From positions 15,532,373 to 15,596,372 of the forward strand of contig NC_135222.1 of assembly GCF_052324685.1 (NCBI RefSeq): a stretch of DNA of 64,000 nt, in the 5' to 3' direction. Shown here piece by piece: positions 42,201-50,104 of the stretch. The translations under genes were made by a program, and so were the position numbers. Origin of the DNA: Brachyhypopomus gauderio (taxonomy: Eukaryota; Chordata; Actinopteri; Gymnotiformes; Hypopomidae). The stretch's first letter is position 1. Every line of letters starts with the position of its first letter. A model generated the notes under the pieces. The model was given only the letters and a program-made list of their open reading frames with translations, was not told the origin of the DNA and did not search any database.

Positions 42201-44772
42201 AGGGGCTCATCTCCTGTTTCCAAAATGCATCAATGACTGCTTGAGGAAGCTGTTCTACTTTGATACTTGAAGAAAAAAACATACTCAATAAAATGTAGGC
42301 TACTCGTGTTCAACGGTTTATTCAGTTAAACATGAATTTGTAAGCCTACATATTGTACATTAAAAGGGGTTGATAACATGTTTATTCAGCTAAACATGAT
42401 ATTTGAAATGTAAGCCAACATTTAGTACATTTAATCTCACGGACATAATTTGGGGGGGACTTTTTCAAAAGCCGGTTTGGTCCTCTGAAGTTTTAACGGT
42501 TAAAAATAAATATTTAAATAGCGACGAATCTAGCGCTAGGACCATGCAGAAAACGACCGCTCCGAGCTCCGCTCCGGTAATATTTTACGTTCCTAAAAAT
42601 GAATTTTCCATGAAGCAAACCTGGCGACTTCGTGGCTGCATCCATGTAAACACACGTACGATTTTTAATTCACAGGTTTGAAAACTCGTTCTCGCCCCTA
42701 CTGTGCAATTTGGTTAGGAATACAGCCGAGCTAAACTGTCAAGTTGAAAGTCATCATAGTTTGCTTACCCATTTAGTAGATATATTAACGGCGATAATTT
42801 TTATATCGCCCGATAAGAGTATCAAATTAACGAACGCCGTTAACGGCCCACCACTAGTTTTTTTGTGTTCCTCTTCCTTCTTTTGTTTTCTCTTTTGGCT
42901 TCCTGATGGATAAATTCGCTTCATGGTTAAGTTTCATATTTGCCGGCGTCTAAAACTTGGCTGTCTGCCAGGACAGTGTCTGCCTGCCTTAAGCAGCTGG
43001 TGGGAGGGCCCCCTTGAGGGGGATTCTGAGAACAGTGTCATTGCTCATGACTTTGAGAATGTAAAGGGGGGCTCACACAGTTTGTCGCTGCATTTAATTC
43101 TTAACCTGTTGTTGTCTGGGGACCCCAGGCCAGCTTGGGGCCCCAAGCAATTGCCTGGTTTGCCTGCCCCATCGCGACGGGCCTGCTTGCAGTCTTAGAG
43201 CAATCGCCACTGGTGCACATGTTTTACTTCCAAGCTCCGCGCCCCCCTGCAATAGCTCCGCGCCCCACCTAGGGGGCGTGCCCCCCACTTTGGGAACCAC
43301 TGCCTTAGCGAAAGGTTGCTCCATGATTGTTTGATGCCATTGGATTATGCCAGTGTGTGGAGTATGCCATAAGCATGTTCTTTTTTCATAAAAAGCTGTA
43401 TATTCATATACCTTTTCCTTTTCCTTCCACCACTCTTCAGAGATTGTTAGAAAGGGGTTTCACCAGCTGGCTCAAAGCAGCTTTGTGGGCTTCCCCAACC
43501 TTCTTAAAACAGCAAAGGTACGATTTTCACCATGGTACAACAACCAAATGCCACACATACTACACCACGGTTTCTTTAAAAAGTATCCCAAAAAATTGCA
43601 GATACAGTTGCAAAAACAACAACTGAGGATGTGTTGCCGCTTTTCACTGAGCATGTTCTTTATGCCACCAGACCAGAATCGAGAGTATAAAGCAAGTGAA
43701 GGAATCTGAGGCAGAATCCATGCTGAGGACCCAGTTCAAGATGGAGCTCATTGTATACACCCAGGACAGCATGTATAGCCAAAGCCTGACCTCTCTGCGG
43801 CAGGAGGAGGAGGAGGAAGAAAAGCCCCAAAAATGCCAGGCCAGACGTCCTGTTTTTACTATCTCTAGTTTGTTCTCCGACACCAACAACGATGCCACCC
43901 TTCAGGAACTCATGCGACACCTGAAGTCTTACTATAGTGTAAGTACCTCTTAGCTACAGACTGTACATATGAATGAAATTCATAATGTCTGAAATATTTA
44001 TCAATGACTGTTTATTTGCTAATTTGATTTAGTGTGCTAATTTCACAGCAAGTGCTGGTTTTCATAGATATATCCCTCCATTATAAACAATGCCATGTTG
44101 TTTTAAACCTGTACTTAAGGTTTCAAGCAATGTATTGTATTCTAGCTTAAGGATAGACCTTTCATCCAGCTACGTTAGGCCTTTAGCCTCCAGAAATGGG
44201 CCATCATATTAATATTTCATAAATATTTCATAAATATCAGGTGTCAATTCCAGGTTCAGAAAGTAAAAGTCCTCACCAGGATTTTGCTCAGGCTTCCTGG
44301 ATTGTGTTCATTCCACTAATTTTACCTGGATTGCACTAACTAGAAAATCTAGCAAGCTTGAGCAAAATCCTGGTGAGGACTTTTACTTTCTGAACCTGGA
44401 ATTGACACCTCTGATAAATATTCACTGCACTATGTTTATGATAAGGCAAAAATAATAGTTCAACCAAACATTTTGCCTAAATGATAAGTTATCATTCAAC
44501 ATGATGTCAAGTTCACCATCTGAAATGCCTGAATGATCCTCCTGCAGATCGCTAGTCAGCGGCTGGCGGACCAGGTGCCGTTGGTGATCCGTTACCAGAT
44601 CCTGCAGGAATCTGCTGGGCAGCTTAACAGAGACATGTTGCAGCTCATACAGAACAAAGACTCTACTGATGACCTGCTCAAGGAGGACTTCGACATCGGT
44701 AGCAAGCGTGCAGCCCTGCAGAGCCGCCAAAAGCGCCTGATGCAGGCCCGCAGCTACTTGGTTGAGTTTTAG
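21231..44772 (+). CDS. mx: Interferon-induced GTP-binding protein Mx, 12 coding exons
   Basis: Exons: 21231-21420, 21705-21842, 34852-35006, 35615-35753, 35917-36115, 36657-36735, 37560-37682, 39426-39567, 39787-39945, 43441-43517, 43672-43938, 44548-44772. They total 1893 bp, 630 aa plus stop, a normal fish Mx length. Every junction is GT-AG and in phase, with no stops. The dynamin-type GTPase motifs are complete: GDQSSGKS (41-48), the signature LPRGSGIVTR (59-68), DLPG (142-145) and TKPD (211-214). The C-terminal exons encode the stalk and GTPase effector region, ending SYLVEF. Mx is a cytoplasmic (sometimes nuclear) large GTPase that oligomerises and blocks viral nucleoproteins (family knowledge). 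ISRE-like motifs upstream suggest interferon control. Intron 2 is 13.0 kb, nearly all transposon. A 5' noncoding exon is likely but not resolved. Confidence 0.97.
22641..23650. mobile_element. hAT-like element within the LINE 3' region
   Basis: The ends AGGGTTCGTACGGTCATG and GTATGAACCCT are partial inverted repeats. The flanks GTATATTC and GTATATTA match at 7 of 8 positions. The interior repeats a GTCATGGAAAAGTCATGG-type motif near both ends. No transposase was seen. Confidence 0.65.
23804..24089 (-). pseudogene. LINE ORF2 C-terminal end (sense part)
   Basis: The frame reads [15 protein letters not shown], then [22 protein letters not shown] and a HWKNLL motif, typical of the region after the reverse transcriptase in L1/Tx1 elements. 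It starts with the same FWNE residues that end the inverted part at 26317, so the two halves were contiguous in the RNA. Confidence 0.75.
24076..26317 (+). pseudogene. LINE reverse transcriptase, inverted part
   Basis: The RT motifs run in order: [54 protein letters not shown], and the catalytic LYADDILLF. The frame is open except for one TGA at 25281-25283, after which homology continues in the same frame to [11 protein letters not shown]. The endonuclease domain is missing (5' truncation). The codon-level preservation suggests a fairly recent insertion. Confidence 0.88.
26438..27234. mobile_element. hAT element with TAGGGATGCACCGA ends
   Basis: The ends TAGGGATGCACCGAAAATTC and TTCGGTGCATCCCTA are flanked by AAAAAAAC on both sides (26430-26437 and 27235-27242). 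The interior is rich in TTTCGGCCGAAA motifs near both ends. The paralogous site at about 42270-42290 lacks it. There is no coding frame. Confidence 0.85.
27989..28166. mobile_element. Palindromic hAT MITE, copy 1
   Basis: CAGAGGTGTCAATTCCAGG...CCTGGAATTGACACCTCTG: the ends are long inverted arms of about 60 bp around a short centre. The flanks TGTATGAG and TGTATGCG match at 7 of 8. A second copy sits in Mx intron 11 at 44238-44413. The RNA would form a strong hairpin in the Mx pre-mRNA. Confidence 0.85.
28533..29248. mobile_element. hAT element, CAGTGGCGGATG family, copy A
   Basis: The ends CAGTGGCGGATGCTGG and GAGCAATCGCCACTG are flanked by the exact 8-bp duplication TGTATAAA (28525-28532 and 29249-29256). 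It is 716 bp and its close relative is copy B at 41072-43212. It is itself inserted 14 bp inside the end of another hAT-like element (CAGTGTTGTATAAAG). Confidence 0.87.
30024..32865 (-). pseudogene. L2-like LINE ORF: endonuclease and reverse transcriptase
   Basis: The first frame (32865-30784, 693 codons) carries the apurinic endonuclease motifs ([27 protein letters not shown]) and the RT motifs ([24 protein letters not shown]). One frame change near 30784-30820 moves the protein into the frame ending at 30024, with [17 protein letters not shown] and [12 protein letters not shown], the conserved C-terminus of this LINE group. So there is one frameshift in about 940 codons. It lies antisense to Mx in intron 2. 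Confidence 0.88.
32941..33106. repeat. 166-bp near-perfect palindrome at the LINE 5' end
   Basis: The arms 32941-33020 and 33027-33106 are 80 bp each with about two mismatches (CCACCGGCTATTTAAAATAA... against ...TTATTTTAAATAGCCGGTGG). A 6-nt spacer AGTGTG separates them. One arm continues into the LINE 5' region. Confidence 0.92.
33246..33976. mobile_element. hAT-like element (CAGGATTCATACACC...GTCGACGGGGCTG)
   Basis: It shares most of its interior and its right end with the element at 16430-17356, and its left end with sequences at 59.7-60.1 kb (reverse orientation). An inverted piece of the same family lies at about 34230-34360. The exact left boundary and target duplication were not found. 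Confidence 0.55.
35012..35212. repeat. 43-bp minisatellite in Mx intron 3
   Basis: About 4.7 copies of a 43-bp unit starting CAGAACACAYGGGTGAGGGG at 35012, 35055, 35098, 35141 and 35184. It begins 5 bp after the exon 3 donor. Confidence 0.92.
37866..39321 (-). mobile_element. Putative long solo LTR in Mx intron 7
   Basis: The boundaries TGTGGCGAGC and CTCTGCCACA (TG...CA with TGTGGC/GCCACA ends) are flanked by CTAC on both sides (37862-37865 and 39322-39325). Read on -, TATAAATAG lies about 105 bp from the start (39211-39219). It has no coding frame and a long AAACAAAAC-rich tract at 38600-38705. The 1456-bp length and 4-bp duplication fit an LTR, but I cannot name the family. Confidence 0.45.
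40084..41051. mobile_element. hAT element with TAGGAATGCACCGA ends
   Basis: TAGGAATGCACCGATTC and GAATCGGTGCATCCCTA form the inverted ends. ATATTG flanks both sides, shorter than the usual 8 bp. The ends are rich in CCGATAC motifs. It is a relative of the element at 26438-27234 and has no transposase. Confidence 0.7.
41698..43185. mobile_element. hAT-like element (CAGTGCCGTTTC...ACGGGCCTG)
   Basis: It is flanked by the exact 8-bp duplication CTTGCAGT (41690-41697 and 43186-43193) within copy B. Its ends carry GGGGCCCCAAGCAA motifs in inverted orientation. It hosts the TAGGGGTGGGC element at 42034-42856. Confidence 0.82.
42034..42856. mobile_element. hAT-like element (family TAGGGGTGGGC), uninterrupted copy
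   Basis: TAGGGGTGGGC and GCCCACCACTA ends are flanked by GTTTTTTT on both sides (42026-42033 and 42857-42864). At 823 bp it is the empty-site version of 22255-27853. It keeps continuous sequence where that copy holds the LINE and the hAT. Confidence 0.85.
44238..44413. mobile_element. Palindromic hAT MITE, copy 2
   Basis: 176 bp, the same family as 27989-28166, flanked by the exact 8-bp duplication ATAAATAT (44230-44237 and 44414-44421). It lies in Mx intron 11, 134 bp before the last coding exon. Confidence 0.9.
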
Positions 44773-46285
44773 AATTCTCATCCTAGATTATACTTTACAG
44801 CATAATCTGGATTATCATTGAAAGTTATCCTCACTAATTGGTCTGAAGTCACCAGACTGTATTAACGGAATAGTTGTCATTTAAGACTGAATATAAAATG
44901 TATGCATTAAATATGTATTTTGTCCTTAATTGGCTTGCATACTTTTACAGTCTAAAACCTAGTCACTATTGAACATTGATTTTCCACTATATTTACAACA
45001 TGGTATTCTGGGCTTTGTTAGATTCCTTTGAAAGAGGACATGACTAAACTGTATTTTCACACGTATGTACACAGCTACATTAGGATGTGTATATTCCCAT
45101 ATCAAGTGCTTGTGTGATAGCTGGTGTCATCAATTGAAAAGGGCTTCATCCTCGACTGTGTCGCCGTCAGTTCTGTGGCGCACAAATACGAGCACACTCC
45201 GCCGCGACTGTGGTGCGTAACGCCTTCTTGCGCGTTACACCTCAATTCCTGCAGTTCAGAAAACCCTGAGAAAGACAGAAGCCCGGGAACAACGGTGCAT
45301 CTTGGCCAAGAAGTCTCTTGACCTTCGAAACGCAGCTGGTGCAGGTAAATTTGTCAAAGGTGGCTAAAGGATACAGCCTACTTGTGGAAATCAATGTTAC
45401 TCATACACATTCCTTAAACCACGGGCATGAAGTGAATCGCTTAAATACCCCACCCCCCCCCCCCCCAAAAAAAAAGACCATTGTATGATTATCCTAAATA
45501 GCATTATCGTGCATTGTTAACAAAGTGCCTCTATGATATTCAACAAAGGGGAATTCGAGGTGCCATTTCAAATACTTATCGATGTAAATAAATGAAGCTT
45601 TAGCTCAGTCTTTTTGATGCACCTCGAAAAACGTTGGTTTAGGGAATGCACTGAGTGACAAAAGTGACAGAGTGTAATACTGTAAGTAATAGTAAAGGAC
45701 AGGAACAACCCATAGTGCTTGTTTCGGCCTGAAACTGTGTAGTGAAATAAAACACTGCGCTGTCTTCAGATGGGTTTAATACTCTTTTGAAAGAAAACTA
45801 AACTGTACCACAACATGGAGACCACATTTTCATATTTCACACCCCTTTTTGTACATTGATGCCACAGACTGCACTCAGCAGTAACCTTTGTGAACTTTTT
45901 TTACACTTTAATTGTTTTTGCCTATTTACTTATTGTGATTGCTAATGGTACAATTATTTTCTGTTTCAGCTTTATTAGCCGTGCTTAATGGCTGCAGGGG
46001 CAGCAATTCAGTGGAGGTGTAGATAGCTTAGTAATGAATCTAGATGATGCTGAATTTTAAACTTAATCTCCATTTAGGTCTTCAGTTTGCAAAGGAAGGA
46101 TTTACACCACAGAGTGGTAAAAAAAAATTATAGGCTACCTACAATAAAAAGACGCTTTATAGCAGGACATCCCATTACATATGTACATTTTTTTTTTTTT
46201 TACAAAGTCCATTGAAACCAAGAGACAAAATTACAGATTTAAAGCGGAAACAAACCCTCTCTATCGTAAGTCACGAGGCCCAGAG
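44773..46285. other. Convergent 3' regions of Mx and pcnp
   Basis: No gene was recognised. It should contain both 3' UTRs. Candidate + polyadenylation signals are ATTAAA near 44906 and AATAAA near 45747. On - an AATAAA complement lies near 45971. A run of C then A is at 45452-45474 and a T run at 46189-46202. Confidence 0.5.
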
Positions 46286-48312
46286 CTACTGGTCTGTGTG
46301 CGCCTTCAATTTCCTCTCCCAGAGTTTCTGATGGTCTGAGAATCCCTGTTTGCCTTTGTTGAAGGAGTTGGGTCCTGCTGAAGTTGGTGTGTCCCTATAA
46401 ACGGAGGCAGATGTGAGACACAGCTAAATAGGAATCAAAGTTGTGACTTTCCAAACAACTGCATGTTCATGTAATGCACATGAACATTATGATACAGCTG
46501 AACTCAATTACCAGTATTCAACTGTGAAACAGAGTTATTACATAACAGAAAACAAGTTTGAATGAATTAGCATTACTGCACCATAAACAACAGTATGAAA
46601 CCAATCCACAAAATCAGTTAGACACACCGTCCAATGTTCTTCATCCTCATCTTGGCTTCTGGAGGCATCTCCTCTGGTTCACTCTAGAGCAGGGAACAGA
46701 GATGTTTGCAGAAATGAGCACACAACATTACTGTTGCAGCACACACAATTGCATTTGAATAAGAATGCTTTGGACCATTACGCAACACTTACGTCGTCTT
46801 CCTCAAAAACAGATGCAGGTTTTTTAACAGGTAAGGTGGGTGCAGCTTCCTTAGGTTTCTGGATTAAAAAAAAAGATGTCCATGAGATTTCCTCAAAGCA
46901 AACCTCATCTGTGGGTCAATAATTCACTTCAAATGCAAAATAACACTGCTTTTATAGTAAGTGTATAAAAGCTTCCATAAACTGGAAGAGATACACCAGT
47001 TTTAACAACTCACACTGGCTCCTAGCTTGATGGAAATAGGGGCAGACGTCTTCAGAGACTGGGCGCTTGTGCTGTGGGCTGGTTTGGCTATTTTGAGGCG
47101 CACAGGTTGGTTTGGGGGATCATCCTCTTTTGGGCCAAGGCTGTCACTGGCTGAGCGCTTTCTTGGGCCTGCCCCGGGGCCCACGCTGGGAGAGACAGTG
47201 TTACTTTTCACACCGCCCCCCTTCTCCTCTGGTCCTGCTGGAGGCGAGACAACTTACCAAGGTGAGCGACCGTAGGCCTGGTGACCAAAGGAGTGCTACA
47301 GTTACCTGGAAGATGAGGGACGCCAGGAGGACCTGCTCAGAAGTGCTGCGCGAGGAGCACAGAAGCTGAACTTGAACTAGTGCATCGACAATGGTCAGGT
47401 TTCAAAATCTGTCAAATGCCTAATGTCCCTTTTCATTATCGACATTTTTTGCAATTTCCAGAAAAAGCCCATCAGTGAATAGCTTTTAAAGCACAATTTC
47501 TTATTTACAGCGCCCAAACCAAAACTACGTTACCCCATTGCAGGACGCCTGTAGACAAACATATTTAGCCCTGTGGAAATAAAACGTTATCCGGAAGCCT
47601 GACAATTAGCAAAATCTAAGCCTATTCCAAATCGAATTACAGTGATATTAGATTTTCGGATTAGAAATACTTTTAACGAGTGAATAAGGAGCTAAGTACC
47701 CCTGCTGTGTTGATTGTAGTCAAGTATCTAGGTAGTTTCACACTCCTGCAAACATGACGATAAAACACCAATCACCCATGGTAGCTGGACTAGGCAAAAA
47801 TGAGGACTTGTTTCGTTTTGACAGACATTTGCCCACATTTTGCGTTTTCAGTAAGGGTTATTATAATTAATTATATAATATTATATAGAGCACCAGCTCT
47901 ATATGTATTGTTAGTCACGTCATAAGTGTATGCACACACAGCTAACGCTGTCTAGCTAAGATAGCCAAGTAGCTACTTAGGTAGAACGACGACAGCCACG
48001 ACCTACCTTCAAAGATAAACATATTATATAGCAGAACATATTTGTAACATAACAACAGTAGAAATTAAACTTAAACTAGTGGTTTTAATATTTGAGTTCT
48101 AACCGACTTTATGGCCAATACACAAAACCTCGTAGCTAGCTCGCTAGCGCTGGGTCGCAGGTTAGCTCGCGTCACGTATCTGTAGTTTATGTTAGACTCT
48201 ACTGTAGTTGCATTGAACGACTATGGCCATAAACATTCATTCACTGTAAAAATGTTTTGACAATTTCACCTCCATCATGAAGCCCTTCGTCGCGATGATG
48301 CACATTCGCCAT
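46286..48312 (-). CDS. pcnp: PEST proteolytic signal-containing nuclear protein (PCNP), 5 coding exons
   Basis: Exons on -: 48312-48270, 47237-47014, 46858-46793, 46683-46628, 46394-46286. They total 498 bp, 165 aa plus stop; the human protein is 178 aa. All junctions are GT-AG and in frame. Recognition rests on the conserved C-terminal half: [19 protein letters not shown], then [16 protein letters not shown] and [11 protein letters not shown], plus ISIKLGAS upstream. The N-terminal half is low-complexity and charged, with [10 protein letters not shown], a likely nuclear-localisation and PEST region. PCNP is a short-lived nuclear protein ubiquitinated by NIRF/UHRF2 and linked to cell-cycle control (family knowledge). 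The exon 2 acceptor is a NAGNAG (CCAGCAG), so one-residue isoforms are possible. It is convergent with Mx, which ends 1.5 kb away. Confidence 0.95.
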
Positions 48313-48448
48313 TGCAGTGAGAACTGTTTTTAGAAATGCACGGACGGATACAGAAATAATCAGTTCCGGGTTGCGCTGCGCACACGTTACATTAAGATGC
48401 AAATTTTGTATGTATGTGTGTATGTATGTATGTATGTATGTATGTATG

Positions 48449-48505
<57 letters not shown>

Positions 48506-49638
48506 CAATTGCACAAAAGTATTTTTATATAATTGTTTAATATTACTAAAATGTATGCCAATTATTTGTTTAATTTCTTTTATTTTTTTAGATCTAATTT
48601 CATTTGCTTAAGTTTATGTAATAAGCTATATTTGTACCAGTTTCCTCTATAACCTCATTTTCTGCATGTACATATGCATCAACACCAATAAGAATGTAAA
48701 ATGTGAAATATACATACGCATATCTATTACAACAGAAAAACTACAAATATGTTTTACTTTTATTTAACACTGTATAAAATTCTGATTGTGATCCAGAGGC
48801 AAAAGATGCTCCAGCCAACCCTGAAGAATGCACAAATAACAGATGACAGAATCATGGCTTTGGTAAATGTGAAATGAATGTACATGTTCAATTTTGTGTT
48901 TACACTTGTTATTCATGTAAACTCAAAAGGTCTGTAAAAGTCTTATACGTTTTAATATTATATTTTTACTCAAGTCCTTTTTATATAGAATAACAAACTT
49001 CATATATGAGCATGTTTTTCATGTGAAATGCTGTTTGTTAAGCAGCTATTAGAATTTTACGATAAAATGTACATGTTAATTCTATATCACATTTTTGTAT
49101 TTAGTGTATCACAGATGGAATATTATGGAATGCTCTTATCATGTTTCGCAGTCTTTTACAAATGTGATGAGCTCTCAGCAGCTGGTGCATAATACATTTT
49201 ATGAAGTCACAGCAGAATCTAAAACCTCATATAAAATGTTGTGTCTGCACTAACCCAACTCTCACACAGGAATTTCATCCATAGATAATATTAGACCATC
49301 CATGTGCTTATGATATTTTGTTCTGTAAATATTTTTACATTCATATAAACTGAAAGGGTAATATAGTAAAAATATCTACACTCTTAATTTTTACTACTTG
49401 CTCTAATTTGTTAGTTACTACCAAGACCAACCAAGTTAATTATGTGATATCTTGTTGTGCCATGAAAAAAAAAGATTATATTTCTAATTCTACTTCTGCT
49501 TCTAGTTGCAATATTGTGTTTCTTACTCTCACATGTTTATATTGGCCAGCTCTCTTCTGTCATGTATTTGGAACTGAAGGGTAGTACCTGTTCACCTATG
49601 GCCAAAAACAATGATCAGGAAGAGTTTTGGAAAAAGAA
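48313..49638. other. Intergenic region between pcnp and myl1
   Basis: It includes the pcnp promoter side and a tetranucleotide tract. Otherwise it is AT-rich with no exon recognised. Confidence 0.5.
48409..48506. repeat. (TATG)n(TATC)n compound tetranucleotide microsatellite
   Basis: About 9 TATG units (the first interrupted by TGTG), followed by about 14 TATC units. It lies roughly 100 bp upstream of the pcnp start codon. Confidence 0.92.
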
Positions 49639-49883
49639 TTTATTGTGAAATGGGTTTATGTGCGAGAGCCGGGCTGGGGGACCGTGTTGCGGCCTGTCCG
49701 CAGCTGTGCCACGCGCCTTCAGCACGGCTGGCTGGTGCTGGAATGACCTAGGCGGGTGAGGAAGCAGAGGGCGCACCCCCACTTAGGTGAGTGGCTGCCG
49801 CCTGCTCCCCCAGTCTCCGCCCCACCGCAGACTGCCGCCCCGGGCGGAACAAAAAGGAAAACAGGGGTCAACTGTAATTTATT
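49639..49883 (-). terminator. Candidate polyadenylation signals of myl1
   Basis: On -, AATAAA occurs at 49883-49878 and again at 49644-49639. These lie about 220 and 460 bp after the myl1 stop, suitable for the 3' end. Which one is used cannot be told from sequence. The DNA between is unusually GC-rich (49670-49850). Confidence 0.4.
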
Positions 49884-50104
49884 ATTTTTTTGGGGGGAGA
49901 GGGTTCCTTCCAGAGAGAGATGGGACAGAGAGAGAGCGAGAGAAAGAATTAAATGTGGGTGAAAAAAAAGAATGGTTTAGAAGTGACATCTCATAGTCCT
50001 TTTTGTTGCTCGGTTGGTCTTAGAAACAGAATTGATGTCCTGACACCATGGGGTCTGTAGATACACCGCCTGTCTCACCACTCCCTTGGGGAGGACGGGG
50101 CTTC

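Larger units (their letters stand above)
41072..43212. mobile_element. hAT element, CAGTGGCGGATG family, copy B
   Basis: The ends CAGTAGCGGATGCTGG and GAGCAATCGCCACTG are flanked by the exact 8-bp duplication GTGCACAT (41064-41071 and 43213-43220). Outside its own insertion (41698-43185) it closely matches copy A, with internal deletions such as one near 41540. Confidence 0.87.
40003..43302. mobile_element. hAT element (CAGTGGTTCCCAAA ends), outermost of a nest in Mx intron 9
   Basis: The ends CAGTGGTTCCCAAACTTT and AAGTGGGGGGCACG-type/TTTGGGAACCACTG are flanked by the exact 8-bp duplication CCTTAGCG (39995-40002 and 43303-43310). CAGTGGTTCCCAAA is a classic hAT terminus. Its own sequence is only the outer arms; the rest is later insertions. 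Confidence 0.88.

Noticed and set aside
45124..45321. 65-codon frame after Mx considered as an extra exon
   Set aside because: Mx already has its normal C-terminus and stop at 44772, and this frame resembles no known protein.
47027..47369. Plus-strand frames across pcnp exon 2
   Set aside because: They are shadows of the pcnp exon, which has correct splice sites on the minus strand.
49650..49960. GC-rich block near the 3' end of myl1 considered as a separate gene or SINE
   Set aside because: I could find neither tRNA-like A/B boxes nor splice-supported coding sequence, so it is left as probable 3' region.
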